A stretch of 64,000 bases of DNA from Massilia sp. R2A-15 (GTDB lineage: Bacteria; Pseudomonadota; Gammaproteobacteria; Burkholderiales; Burkholderiaceae_D). The position numbers and the translations under genes are program-made. Position 1 is the stretch's first letter; every line of letters starts with the position of its first letter. Location: contig NZ_CP131935.1 in the NCBI RefSeq assembly GCF_030704305.1, positions 3,534,001 to 3,598,000 on the forward strand, given 5' to 3'. Shown here in pieces: positions 36,078 through 46,989 of the stretch. The notes beneath the pieces are model-generated. The model worked only from the letters and a program-made list of their open reading frames with translations, did no database searches and was not told the DNA's origin.

Positions 36078-37874
36078 TCAGTTAGGACAGGTTGCTGCCG
36101 GCACGCTCTCGTCCACCGGTATGCTGCGGATGCGCTGCCCGCCGATTTCCAGCACCTTGCGCGGCGGCGCGACGGTGCGAATCTGCCCCGCGATCAGGCG
36201 CTCGCGATACCAAACGCAGCCGGCAAACCTGGCCGGCATCCGGTCCAGGATGGCCCAGTTTCCGGTGCCGGCATCGCCTGCGATGACCGCGCCGCCGCCG
36301 CTTTCGGCTCCCACCACCAGCACCTCCGGTTTCCCGTCATCCGTCACATCGACCAGGAACGCGTCGCACCTGGCGCCCGCCCGCACCAGGCAGGCGGGCG
36401 CCGGCACCAGCGAGTTCAATGTGCGCCATTCCATCGCCATGAAGGATGGCGGCAGGCTGGCCCCCTTCGGCCACACCGTGATGTTGGCCGCGAGGTCGGG
36501 CCGCGCCTCGGCCGCTGCTACCGGATAGCGCAACGCCGGCACACTCATCGCCAGCGCCTTGTCAACGCCGGCGCGCACCGCCAGGTCGCTGCTTTGCGTC
36601 AGCCGCGCCAGCGCCTCCTTGCCGTAGCGCGCGCCCTCGAAGCGCAAGTAGGAGAAATCGAATTTGTCCGTCGCGACCTTGCCCGACGACGAAAGCCGCG
36701 CGAGCTGATTGTTGATCGACAGCCGCGCCGGATCGGCGATCGGAGAGAACAGCGCCAGCAGCACCGCGAGCACCACAAATGCGGTGATGATGTTCACCGC
36801 GCCGATGCGCTCGAGCCAGCCCTTGCGCAGCGCTGCCTGCGCGTATCCCGCCGCATAGCAGGCCGCGACCAGTTCGCACGCCGCGGCGATGATTCGGTCG
36901 TTGGTCCAGCCGTAATCGGCCACGCGCAGGGTCAGCGCCCAGATCGCGATCAGCACGATCGGCGCCAGCAGCAGGGCCGCGAGGCGCGCGCTCAATCGGA
37001 TCGGCAGTGCGGTGGTGGCCAGCGCCGCGCCGTTCTGCCAGGCCGCGTTAATCAGTACCACCAGCAGCGCGGCCGCGCCGAGCAGCACGGCGGCGGCATG
37101 GCGCGTGGCCCACAGCGGCGCCAGGCCGGTGAACAGCAGGCTGGCGAGGAAGCCTCCGACGATCAGCACCGCGACCGGCAGGATCCACGACATCAGCACC
37201 AGCAGCAAGGTCCGGATGCCGCGCACGATGGCCGGGCGCACGTCGGTGATGTGCATCGCGCAGCTGAACGCGGACGTGACGACGGGAATATTGAACCAGG
37301 ACTTGCGCAGCAGCTCCTTGAGGAAGTCGAGGTGCACCAGCGCGAACAGTTCCGCGCCCATGTTCAGCACCGCCCACACCAGGCCGACGAAGAAGCCGCT
37401 GAAGGCCAGCTGCACGCCCAGCTTCCACGCCGTTTCGAAGTAGGCTGAATAGGACGCGAGGCGGCGCCGTTCGCCCGATCCGGCCATCACCAGCGAGTGC
37501 GCGATGAAGAAGCCCGCGGCCAGGAACACGCATAGCAGATGCGACGGCGAGATCATCGGCGTCGCCTGGCCCACGCCGGGGACCGCGCGCCAGGCATCGT
37601 AGACGCCAAGCGCCGCGATGATGGCCGACGCCAGGCCGGTCCACTGCGCGGCGCGCCGGCCGGCCATGTTACCCAGGCTCGAATTGAGCAGCACAGGCGC
37701 AAACACGCACACCAGCACCAGCGGGATAAACAGCATCGGCACGGTCGCAGGCCACACATGATCCTGCGCCGCGCGATACAGCCAGTACAGCAGCCCGCCC
37801 TGCGCCACGCCTATCAGCAGCCGGCGTGCGCCGACCTCCGGACGAACCAGCGCTTCAGGAGAAGGCGTCTGCAT
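36078..37874 (-). CDS. DUF4153 polytopic membrane protein
   Basis: A 598-aa protein with about twelve hydrophobic segments (roughly residues 20-390) and a soluble C-terminal part of about 200 residues that includes three Cys (CLVRAGARC and GCVWYRE) and VDVTDDGKPEVLVVG. The arrangement of the N-terminal membrane block and following soluble domain matches DUF4153 proteins, whose role is unknown. It diverges from the M28 peptidase gene, with only 69 bases between the two starts. Confidence 0.8.
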   Translation of the reverse strand: MQTPSPEALVRPEVGARRLLIGVAQGGLLYWLYRAAQDHVWPATVPMLFIPLVLVCVFAPVLLNSSLGNMAGRRAAQWTGLASAIIAALGVYDAWRAVPGVGQATPMISPSHLLCVFLAAGFFIAHSLVMAGSGERRRLASYSAYFETAWKLGVQLAFSGFFVGLVWAVLNMGAELFALVHLDFLKELLRKSWFNIPVVTSAFSCAMHITDVRPAIVRGIRTLLLVLMSWILPVAVLIVGGFLASLLFTGLAPLWATRHAAAVLLGAAALLVVLINAAWQNGAALATTALPIRLSARLAALLLAPIVLIAIWALTLRVADYGWTNDRIIAAACELVAACYAAGYAQAALRKGWLERIGAVNIITAFVVLAVLLALFSPIADPARLSINNQLARLSSSGKVATDKFDFSYLRFEGARYGKEALARLTQSSDLAVRAGVDKALAMSVPALRYPVAAAEARPDLAANITVWPKGASLPPSFMAMEWRTLNSLVPAPACLVRAGARCDAFLVDVTDDGKPEVLVVGAESGGGAVIAGDAGTGNWAILDRMPARFAGCVWYRERLIAGQIRTVAPPRKVLEIGGQRIRSIPVDESVPAATCPN

Positions 37875-37943
37875 GAATGCTCCATATGGAAAACAGGCTT
37901 ACGGCAGGGTACACTTGCCAACAGTTAATTTCAAGGAAGCTCA

Positions 37944-39299
37944 ATGAACGTTCCACAGAAAGCCCTGATCGCTGTATTGATGGCCGGCGCCGGCCTCGCA
38001 TCCGCCGCCGAACCGAACACCTCCGCCCACCAGGCGCAGATCGACGCCATGGTGCGCGAGATCTCGCCGCAGCGCATCCAGGGCTACATCGACAAATTGG
38101 TCGGCTTCGGCACGCGCCACACGATGTCCGACACCGTCTCCGACACGCGCGGCATTGGCGCGGCGCGGCGCTGGATCAAGGGCGAGCTGGAACGCTGCGG
38201 CGCCGGCAAGCTGCAGGTCGCGTTCGACGGCCACCTGCACCCGGTCGACCGGCGCCTGTCGCGCCCGACCGAGATCGTCAACGTCGTGGCCACCCTGCCC
38301 GGCACGCAGGCAGAATCGCGCGACCGCATGTACGTCGTCAGCGGCCACTACGACTCGCGCAACAGCGACGACGCCGACGCCGTGAACAACGCGCCGGGCG
38401 CCAACGACGACGCGTCCGGCACCGCCGCGGTGATGGAATTGGCGTGCGTGATGGCGCGCTACAAGTTCGACGCGACCCTGGTGTTCATGACCGTGGCGGC
38501 CGAAGAACAGGGCCTGTACGGATCGGCCGACTACGCCGAGAAGGCGAAGCAGAAAAAGCTCAACATCGCCGGCATGTTCACCAACGACATCATCGGCAGC
38601 TCGTACAACGAAGAGGGCAAGCGCGACAACGGCCAGGTGCGCCTGTTCGCCGAAGGCATCCCCGCCCTGAAGGAGATGCCGGACCACCTGCGCACCCTGA
38701 TTCAGACCGGCGGCGAAAACGATTCGACGCCGCGCCAGCTGGCGCGCCACGTCAAGGAAGTCGGCGAGCGCTACGTCCCCAACTTCAAGGTGACCATCGT
38801 GAACCGGCGCGACCGCTACCTGCGCGGCGGCGACCATGCGCCCTTCCTCGACCGCGGCTTCGCGGCGCTGCGCTTCACCGAGCCGGCCGAGAACTTCAAC
38901 CACCAGCACCAGAACGTGCGCAAGGAAGGCGCGCTGCAGATCGGCGACCTGCCGGAGTTCGTCGATCCGGATTACATCGCTCAGGTGGCGCGCGTGAACG
39001 CGGCGTCGCTGGCGTCGCTGGCGCTGGCGCCGGCCTCGCCGCAGGGCGTGAAGATTTTGACCGCCAAGCTGGATAACCACACCGACCTGGCGTGGACCGC
39101 GAACACCGAGCCGGACTTGGCCGGCTACCGCGTCGTGTGGCGCGACACCACGGCGGCGCAGTGGCAGGGTAGCCAGTTCGTCGGCAAGGTCACCTCGGTG
39201 ACCATGCCGCTGTCGAAGGACAACGTGTTCTTCGGCGTGCAGGCGGTGGACAAGGACGGCAACGTCAGCCCGGCGACGTATCCGCTGCCGGGACGCTAA
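37944..39299 (+). CDS. Secreted M28 family zinc aminopeptidase with C-terminal Fn3-like domain
   Basis: A 451-aa protein with a signal peptide ending ASA. The M28 di-zinc site is complete: His135 in VSGHYDSR, bridging Asp155 in NDDASG, the Glu pair near 187 in AAEEQG, Asp in TNDIIG near 216, and the last His in NHQHQN near 318. The final 75 residues (LDNHTDLAWTANTEPDLAGYRVVW onward) resemble a fibronectin type III domain. It probably trims peptides in the periplasm or outside. GGAAGC-type sequence precedes the ATG, and a family A repeat lies 8 bases after the stop. Confidence 0.9.
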   Translation: MNVPQKALIAVLMAGAGLASAAEPNTSAHQAQIDAMVREISPQRIQGYIDKLVGFGTRHTMSDTVSDTRGIGAARRWIKGELERCGAGKLQVAFDGHLHPVDRRLSRPTEIVNVVATLPGTQAESRDRMYVVSGHYDSRNSDDADAVNNAPGANDDASGTAAVMELACVMARYKFDATLVFMTVAAEEQGLYGSADYAEKAKQKKLNIAGMFTNDIIGSSYNEEGKRDNGQVRLFAEGIPALKEMPDHLRTLIQTGGENDSTPRQLARHVKEVGERYVPNFKVTIVNRRDRYLRGGDHAPFLDRGFAALRFTEPAENFNHQHQNVRKEGALQIGDLPEFVDPDYIAQVARVNAASLASLALAPASPQGVKILTAKLDNHTDLAWTANTEPDLAGYRVVWRDTTAAQWQGSQFVGKVTSVTMPLSKDNVFFGVQAVDKDGNVSPATYPLPGR

Positions 39300-39307
39300 G
39301 CCAGGAT

Positions 39308-39334
39308 GGGGTCAGGTCCCGCGGGCCTGCCCCC
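39308..39334. repeat. Family A palindrome variant after the M28 gene
   Basis: Begins GGGGTCAGGTCCC and ends GGGCCTGCCCCC, starting 8 bases after the stop at 39299. Its arms differ from the standard copy in a partly compensatory way (CCC/GGG). Confidence 0.85.
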
Positions 39335-39472
39335 ATTTTCGCTGCGGCGGAATAGTACACACACAATTCGCGCACGATTCGTTCAGCCAGAAGTAATCAT
39401 GCTAATCTAGCCACTGAACGGTGAAAACGATTTCTTCGATCGCTGGAAAGCCAAGGCTGAAAGGTGGGTTTG

Positions 39473-40216
39473 ATGACTCGGTGCGCATTCGTCCTTGAAC
39501 GACTCGGGCTGCTCGTCCTGTGCGCATTGCTTGTTCACGGCGTTGCCTCCGCCCAGACCAGGCCAGTCAGTCCCGACGCCGTTCCCGCCTTCCAGAAACT
39601 CGACTCCATCGAAGCCCGCGTCCAGGGATGCGTCACCTGCCACGGACAGAAGGGACAGGGCACCGCGGACGGCTACTTCCCCCGCATCGCCGGCAAGCCC
39701 GCCAGCTACCTCCATAATCAGCTGACCGCCTTCCGCGATGGCACGCGCAGCTATCCGCCGATGAATTACCTGGTCGCCTACCTGCCCGACGCCTACCTGA
39801 AGGAGATTGCCGAGCACTTCGCCGCCCAGCGCCCGCCCTTCAATGTTCAGCCAGGCGCCGCGCCCGACCCGGCCCTGATGAAGCGCGGCCAGGCGCTGGC
39901 CACGGCGGGCGACCCCGCCAAGGGCATCCCCGCCTGCATCGCCTGCCACGGCAAGAGCCTGAGCGGCATGGAGCCCGGCATTCCCGGCCTGGCCGGCCTG
40001 CGCCCCGCCTACATCGTCGGCCAGCTCACGCGCTGGCGCGTGGGCGAGCGCCGCGCCGCCGACCCTGACTGCATGAAACGCATCGCCACGCGCCTGACCG
40101 ATACCGACATATCGTCCGTGGCCGCCTGGCTGGCGCAGCAAACGCCCTCGGCCAACGCCGCGCCTGAGCCGTCCAATCTGGTTCGCATGCCGCTCGCCTG
40201 CGGCAGCCAGCGGTGA
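39473..40216 (+). CDS. Di-haem cytochrome c (c4-like)
   Basis: A 247-aa periplasmic protein with a signal peptide (LGLLVLCALLVHGVASA) and two class I haem sites, CVTCH at 53-57 and CIACH near 150. Each is followed by a candidate Met ligand, in the pattern of cytochrome c4 duplicated domains. The ATG at 39473 is 8 bases from AAGG; GTG at 39464 is an alternative. It opens the oxidase operon and its stop overlaps the next start (GTGA). It likely passes electrons toward the terminal oxidase. An extended -10-like TGCTAATCT at 39400-39408 may be the operon promoter. Confidence 0.88.
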   Translation: MTRCAFVLERLGLLVLCALLVHGVASAQTRPVSPDAVPAFQKLDSIEARVQGCVTCHGQKGQGTADGYFPRIAGKPASYLHNQLTAFRDGTRSYPPMNYLVAYLPDAYLKEIAEHFAAQRPPFNVQPGAAPDPALMKRGQALATAGDPAKGIPACIACHGKSLSGMEPGIPGLAGLRPAYIVGQLTRWRVGERRAADPDCMKRIATRLTDTDISSVAAWLAQQTPSANAAPEPSNLVRMPLACGSQR

Positions 40217-41508
40217 CGCCCATGCGCAAACGTACCAGCATCGTTCTCGTGCTTGCGATCCTCGCCGCGCTGGTGGCGGCCGCGCTGTACTTCCTGCGCC
40301 CCGGCGCCCTGCCCGACAGCGCAAGGCATGCCCCGGTCTCAGCGACCACGCAGATCATCAATCGCGGCGAGTACCTGGCGCGCGCCGGCGACTGCGTGGC
40401 CTGCCACACCGTTCCCAACGGCGCGATGTTCGCCGGCGGCAGGGCGATGGCTACGCCGTTCGGCAATCTGTACGTGCCCAACATCACCCCCGACGACGAC
40501 ACCGGCATCGGCAGCTGGACCGCCGACGACTTCTATCGCATGATGCACACCGGCATATCGAAGAACGGCACCCTGCTGTACCCGGCGATGCCGTTCGCCT
40601 CGTACAGCCAGGTCACGCGCAGCGACACCGACGCCATCTACGCCTACCTGATGTCGATCGCGCCGGTCAAGCAGAAGAACCGCGAGCACGAGCTGCGCTT
40701 CCCCTTCAATAACCGCGAGCTGCTGATCGGATGGCGCACGCTGTACTTCAAGGAAGGCGAGTTCCAGCCGACGCCGGGCCAGAGCGCCGAGTGGAATCGC
40801 GGCGCCTACTTGGTCAAGGGGCTTGGGCATTGCGCCATGTGCCACACGGCCGTCAATGCGCTGGGCGGCTCGAGCGAATCGAAAGCCTTCGAGGGCGGCA
40901 TGATCCCCAACCAGAACTGGTACGCGCCCTCGCTCACGTCGAACCGCGAGGCGGGCCTGGGCGACTGGAAGATCGAAGACATCGCCGACCTGCTGCAGGT
41001 GGGCGTGTCGCACCGCGGCACCGTGTACGGCCCGATGGCCGAAGTGGTCTACAACAGCCTGCAGTACCTGAGCGACGACGACGCCAAGGCGATGGCGGTC
41101 TATCTCAAGGCCCTGCCGCAGAAGGACACGGCGCCGCCGCCATCCAGCCAGGCGCGCATGGTCAGTCCCGAAGTGATGGAATCGGGCCGCAAGGTGTATG
41201 TGGCGCAGTGCGCCGTATGCCATGGCGCCGAGGGCCGCGGGCAGGCGCCGTCGTATCCGCCGCTGGCCGGCAACCAGTCCATCACCATGGAGTCGCCCGT
41301 CAACTCGATCCGCATGGTGCTCAACGGCGGCTATCCGCCGGGGACCAGGAAGAACCCGCGGCCGCATGGCATGCCGCCGTTCTCGCACCTGTTGAACGAT
41401 AACGAGGTCGCGGCGGTCGTGACCTACATCCGCGTCGCCTGGGGCAACAATGGCACGCCAGTGGCCGCCGCCCAGGCCAACGACCTTCGCAAGCTGCTAC
41501 CGGAATAG
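40213..41508 (+). CDS. Membrane-anchored tri-haem cytochrome c
   Basis: A 431-aa protein anchored by one N-terminal helix (about 9-28). Three haem motifs are present: CVACH at 61-65, CAMCH at 207-211 and CAVCH near 333-337. Three-domain cytochromes of this size resemble the cytochrome subunit of membrane alcohol or gluconate dehydrogenases, but no dehydrogenase subunit is encoded nearby. Within this operon it is more likely an electron donor or relay to the oxidase. The start is GTG at 40213, overlapping the upstream stop, or ATG at 40222. Confidence 0.88.
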   Translation: MTPMRKRTSIVLVLAILAALVAAALYFLRPGALPDSARHAPVSATTQIINRGEYLARAGDCVACHTVPNGAMFAGGRAMATPFGNLYVPNITPDDDTGIGSWTADDFYRMMHTGISKNGTLLYPAMPFASYSQVTRSDTDAIYAYLMSIAPVKQKNREHELRFPFNNRELLIGWRTLYFKEGEFQPTPGQSAEWNRGAYLVKGLGHCAMCHTAVNALGGSSESKAFEGGMIPNQNWYAPSLTSNREAGLGDWKIEDIADLLQVGVSHRGTVYGPMAEVVYNSLQYLSDDDAKAMAVYLKALPQKDTAPPPSSQARMVSPEVMESGRKVYVAQCAVCHGAEGRGQAPSYPPLAGNQSITMESPVNSIRMVLNGGYPPGTRKNPRPHGMPPFSHLLNDNEVAAVVTYIRVAWGNNGTPVAAAQANDLRKLLPE

Positions 41509-41516
41509 GCGCCACC

Positions 41517-41690
41517 ATGAACACTCCCGACGACGACGAATCAGCCGAACTCGAACGAAAGATCGACGACATCGTGGCCAAGGGGCCGGCGGGCGCCTTT
41601 GCCGTCGCCGGCGTGGCAACGGCCATCGTGGTCGCGATGTTCTACCTGTTCTACGTGCTCGTGTACCTGCCGCGGGGCGCCGTCCAATGA
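41517..41690 (+). CDS. 57-aa single-span peptide of the oxidase operon
   Basis: A short coupled gene between the tri-haem cytochrome and oxidase subunit II. Residues 1-22 are acidic and helical (SAELERKIDDIVAKG), and 26-50 form one membrane helix (FAVAGVATAIVVAMFYLFYVLVY). The stop overlaps the next ATG (ATGA). Small single-helix subunits are common in haem-copper oxidases (for example subunit IIa of ba3 enzymes), so it may be an oxidase subunit or assembly factor. No specific family is recognised. Confidence 0.75.
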   Translation: MNTPDDDESAELERKIDDIVAKGPAGAFAVAGVATAIVVAMFYLFYVLVYLPRGAVQ

Positions 41691-42230
41691 CAGCGCATCA
41701 CGCATCCGAGGCAGTCGCCAACGCCGCCGAGCGGCGCTGGGCCATCATCGTCATCGCGATCATCGCGTCCTTGCTGGCCATGATGATCTTCACAGGCCTG
41801 CACTGGGCCGCGATGCCGCCGTCGCGCGTTGAAACTGTGGACGTGAAGACGCTGCACATCCAGGGCGAATTCGTCGAGAACAATCTGGGCTCGATGGTGG
41901 ACAAGGACGGCAAGGTCGTCGTGCGCCTGATCGCGCAGCAGTATTCGTTCACGCCGCAGTGCCTGCTGGTGCCGGCCGGCATGCCCGTCACCTTCCGCGG
42001 CACCAGCACCGACGCCATCCACGGCTTCGTGGTGGGCCGCACCAACGCCAACACCATGCTGATCCCGGGATTCGTGTCCACCTTCACCACCAGCTTTCCC
42101 AGGGTGGGAGAGCAGCTGATGCCGTGCCACGAGTATTGCGGCACCGGGCACGAAGCGATGTGGGCGCGCGTCCAGGTGATACCCGCAGACGAGTTTCTCG
42201 CGAAAGCGAAGGCGTCAGAAAGGCTGAGCT

Positions 42231-42244
<14 letters not shown>
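41687..42244 (+). CDS. Cytochrome c oxidase subunit II, CuA type with single helix
   Basis: A 185-aa protein with one membrane helix (about 18-42) and a periplasmic cupredoxin domain. The binuclear CuA ligands are visible: the His in TDAIHGF and the loop CHEYCGTGHEAM, with both Cys, the His and the Met. One helix and no fused haem c domain is the layout of ba3/B-type subunit II. CuA takes electrons from cytochrome c, consistent with the surrounding cytochrome genes. The C-terminus overlaps the subunit I start by 14 bases. Confidence 0.93.
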
Positions 42245-43846
<1,602 letters not shown>

Positions 43847-43850
<4 letters not shown>

Positions 43851-44626
43851 TGCTGGCCCGGATATGTATCGGAGGTTTGGCGGCGCTGACCCTTGCCGCG
43901 ATGGCCGTCGGATTCGGCTGGCTGCCGTCGGCGCACCAGGACTTCAGCGCCGGCGGCGTGTGGGACAGCATCTGCCGCGCCGCCGGGGTGCCGAGCAGCT
44001 GGGGCGCCAAGGATAGCCAGCGCGGCGCGCCGGCGGTGGCGAGCAATGTCATCCTGCTGCCCGAGATGACCAGAACGGCATCGACCGCCGCAGTGGGCCG
44101 CGGCGCCACGCTGGCATTGAACTGCACCATGTGCCACGGGATGAAAGGGATGAGCCGGTCGGACGCGCCCAACCTTGCGGGGCAATACCCCGAGGTCATC
44201 ATGAAGCAGCTTGCCGACTACAAGAGCGGCAAGCGAGGCAGCCCCATCATGGCTGCGCTGTCGAAGAACCTGTCCGACGAGAACATCAAAGACCTGGCGG
44301 CGTATTACGCCAGTTTGCCGAAGGCGCGCACGGCGCCAACCATGTACGACGAGTCGCTGCCCGCGCTGGTGCGCGTCGGCGCTCCGATGCGCAATATCGC
44401 GCCGTGTATCTCGTGCCATGGCGGCGTCGACCAGAAGCTGGGCGCACCCTGGCTGGAAGGCATGCCCAAGGATTACCTGGTCCAGCAGCTGCAGTTGTTC
44501 AAGAAGGGCGAGCGCCGCAACGATGGCCAGCTACAGATGCGCAACGTGGCCAACGCGATGACCGCGGAAGAAATCGACGCCGTCGCCACGTTCTACGCGC
44601 GCAAGGCGCTGCCGGTGCGCGAGTAG
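43847..44626 (+). CDS. Di-haem cytochrome c, last gene of the oxidase operon
   Basis: A 259-aa protein with an N-terminal hydrophobic segment and two haem motifs, CTMCH near residue 90 and CISCH near 187. The spacing and the two similar domains suggest a c4-like protein. An additional N-terminal Cys (DSICRAAG) is present. It starts at an ATGATG overlapping the stop of subunit I. It could be the immediate donor to CuA. A signal peptide or anchor cannot be distinguished. Confidence 0.88.
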
Positions 44627-44684
44627 CCGCTGCCGAGGGGGCTGGTCATGCGAACCCGCCGGCCATCGGCGGTCCTCGGCTCCT

Positions 44685-44957
44685 TCAGTGCGCAAACGGA
44701 TTGAAGTAGTCGCGCTCTTCCGACTGGGTCGACTTGTAGTGTTTAACCGTCTCCACGGCTTCGGCATACACTTCGGCGCGCGTTCTGCCTTCTGATCCTG
44801 CCGCCTGCTGCGTGCCCGCCGCGGACGAGCCGCTGGTGGTCGCGCCTGCCACGGGCGAACTGTCGTTTGGCGATTGCGGAGGATTAATCGGGCCGTTCAT
44901 GGCGCAGCCAGTTGCCAGCAAACACGTGGTGGCCAGCGCAGCGAATTTTACGTTCAC
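44685..44957 (-). CDS. DUF4148-like lipoprotein
   Basis: A 90-aa protein with a lipobox LLATGC (Cys18), a Ser/Pro/Gly linker and a C-terminal helix TRAEVYAEAVETVKHYKSTQ, which has the look of the DUF4148 motif that is abundant in Burkholderiales. It should be anchored to a membrane by lipid. Function unknown. It converges with the oxidase operon. Confidence 0.75.
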   Translation of the reverse strand: MNVKFAALATTCLLATGCAMNGPINPPQSPNDSSPVAGATTSGSSAAGTQQAAGSEGRTRAEVYAEAVETVKHYKSTQSEERDYFNPFAH

Positions 44958-45085
44958 GATTCTCTCCCCTTAGTTCAATGTCAATTCCAGAATAGCCACG
45001 CCAGACCGTCCATGCAACCGCGACAGGGGGAAATTTGCGTCGCTTTGGTCGGCCGAGTTCGAGCGCTGGGCACAAATGAGGAGAA

Positions 45086-45415
45086 TCAGGGCGCTCTTTT
45101 TGATCGCCGTATGAGAAGTGCGCGTAGGTCTTTTCGCGTGTCGCAAATAATGTGAACGAAAATCGTACCTTGTCGCGTCTCGTAGATAATTTGATTTCTG
45201 CCCGACAAAACCTGGCGAAACTGCGTTAAATTAAAGTCGCTGATTTCCTCAGGAATGCTGCCGGCGAGGGGAAAAGATTGTAAAGCGCGAACGGTATCCT
45301 TGATCCCACGGTAGCTGACCAGCCACGCCTTTCTTCCAAATTGTTTGACGATATAGCTCTTCAAGTCCTTGAGATCCTGCTCCGCTGATTCGAGCAAAAC
45401 CACCTGCGATTTCAC
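45086..45415 (-). CDS. Type II toxin, RelE/ParE superfamily
   Basis: A 109-aa basic protein with the ParE-like start VVLLESAEQDLKDLKSYIVKQFG and the terminal strand pattern FRQVLSGRNQIIYETRQGTIFVHIICDTRKDLRALL. The fold is shared by mRNA interferases (RelE) and gyrase poisons (ParE); the catalytic set of RelE is not evident, so ParE-like activity is favoured. The ATG overlaps the antitoxin stop (ATGA). Confidence 0.86.
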   Translation of the reverse strand: MKSQVVLLESAEQDLKDLKSYIVKQFGRKAWLVSYRGIKDTVRALQSFPLAGSIPEEISDFNLTQFRQVLSGRNQIIYETRQGTIFVHIICDTRKDLRALLIRRSKRAP

Positions 45416-45684
45416 TGAGAATCTTCCTCATCCAGCTCGGCAAACACATCTTCTGCAGAACGGAATTTTCCTTTCTCGATTTCGCGATTCCCCATCGCCA
45501 GAATTTTCAACAGCGCGATTGCTTCCTGTTGCTCCTCGTATGAGCGCAGATCCATAACGACCAGCTTCGCTTCGCCGTTCTCGGTCATTAACAGCGGTTG
45601 CCGGCTGTGCGTGATGTCCCTGACGATCTCCGCAGCGTGAGTTTCCAGATCGCTAATTGGCCGTGACTGGCTTGAGAATTTCAT
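45412..45684 (-). CDS. Type II antitoxin, Phd/YefM family
   Basis: A 90-aa protein from the ATG at 45684, which has AGGAGG nine bases upstream. The N-terminal DNA-binding part shows SQSRPISDLETHAAEIVRDI and the family motif RQPLLMTENGEAKLVVMD followed by LRSYEEQQE; the acidic tail (VFAELDEED) would wrap the toxin. It precedes the toxin gene in a coupled pair and probably represses its own promoter in the 45685-45950 region. It is oriented against the neighbouring rnz gene. Confidence 0.88.
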   Translation of the reverse strand: MKFSSQSRPISDLETHAAEIVRDITHSRQPLLMTENGEAKLVVMDLRSYEEQQEAIALLKILAMGNREIEKGKFRSAEDVFAELDEEDSQ

Positions 45685-45950
45685 GGTTGGTGCCTCCTGG
45701 TGCGACGAATTACAGGGCAAACTCAGGGTGTAAATTTCCGGCGCGTTCACCGAGCGAGACGTTCGGTTCGCGCGTCAACGAGTGGTTGGGAACCCATTCG
45801 CTTCCGCCAAAGTCTAGCACGCAGAGCACCCGCTTTCGCGGCCCAATCGAACAGGTAACTCCGCTCCGCGCGCAAACCCGGCGCCCGGATTCGAGACAAT
45901 TTCTTGGCTCTTCGTCGATAATAAACTCCCGCATGAATTCCGGACCCGCC

Positions 45951-46913
45951 ATGGAAATTCAATTCCTCGGTACCTCATCGGGCACACCGACCAGAACCCG
46001 CAACGTATCCGGGCTGGCGCTGCGTTCCTTCGCTGTGGGATATTGGTACCTGATCGATTGCGGCGAAGGCACCCAGCACAGGATCCTGCACACCAGCTTG
46101 TCGCTCAGGAATTTGCGGGCGATTTTCATCACGCACATCCACGGCGACCACTGTTACGGGCTGCCCGGGCTGCTGGCCAGCGCCGGCATGCTCAACAGGA
46201 CAGAACACTTGTTCATCGTCGGACCCGCGCCGGTGTGGGACTTCATCCAGGGAGTGATGAACACCACCCAGCTTCAGCTTCCCTATTTGGTTGAGTTTAT
46301 CGATGTGGCCGATGCGCCCGGGTTCGCGCTGCTGCCAGACTTCGACGTGCGCTTCACTGCGCTGTCGCACCGCGTTCCTTCATATGCCTACAGCTTTGAA
46401 GAAAAGCTCATCGAACGAAAGCTCGATGCGGCCAGGCTGAAAGCCGATGGCATACCGCCCGGTCCTGCGTGGGGCCGGCTTCAGCAAGGCGATGACGTTG
46501 CGATGGATGACGGCAGGATTTTCCATGCCAGTGACTATCTTCTTCCGCCTCGCCCGCCACGCAAGATAATCGTTGGCGGCGATAACGATAGGCCGGAGCT
46601 GCTCGCGGCAGAGGCAGCGAACGCGGACGTGCTGATCCACGAGGCGACCTACACCGAAGAGATACTGGTCAAGATGGGCCCGGGTCCCCAGCACAGCTCG
46701 GCGAAAAGCGTGGCACAGTTTGCGAACGACACGAAGGTCCGCAATCTCGTGCTCACCCATTTCAGTCCGCGCTATCAGGAAGAGAAGGGCAAACTGTCGA
46801 TGTCCGATATCGCGGCTGAAGCGCGCAGCGCATACGCCGGCAAGCTGTTCCTGGCCAACGACCTGGAGCGCTACTCGCTGGACCAGCAAGGGACGCTGTC
46901 GCGGGCAATCTGA
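45951..46913 (+). CDS. rnz: Ribonuclease Z
   Basis: A 320-aa metallo-beta-lactamase fold endonuclease that matures tRNA 3' ends. It starts MEIQFLGTSSGTPTRTRN, has the metal motif THIHGDHCYGLPG near residue 60, the flexible arm region in the middle, HEATYTEE near 228 and the C-terminal LTHFSPRY His. The ATG at 45951 agrees with family starts; an in-frame ATG at 45933 would add six residues. It is monocistronic and divergent from the toxin-antitoxin pair. Confidence 0.93.
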   Translation: MEIQFLGTSSGTPTRTRNVSGLALRSFAVGYWYLIDCGEGTQHRILHTSLSLRNLRAIFITHIHGDHCYGLPGLLASAGMLNRTEHLFIVGPAPVWDFIQGVMNTTQLQLPYLVEFIDVADAPGFALLPDFDVRFTALSHRVPSYAYSFEEKLIERKLDAARLKADGIPPGPAWGRLQQGDDVAMDDGRIFHASDYLLPPRPPRKIIVGGDNDRPELLAAEAANADVLIHEATYTEEILVKMGPGPQHSSAKSVAQFANDTKVRNLVLTHFSPRYQEEKGKLSMSDIAAEARSAYAGKLFLANDLERYSLDQQGTLSRAI

Positions 46914-46989
46914 GCCGCTATCAGTCGGGCGCCGCATCGGCCTCGCACGACTGCCGCGCAAGGTTCACGCAATCGGCGAGCCCTTCGCG

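Noticed and set aside
40213..41508. The tri-haem cytochrome called as an alcohol dehydrogenase subunit
   Set aside because: No dehydrogenase subunit is in the operon, and the context is a terminal oxidase.
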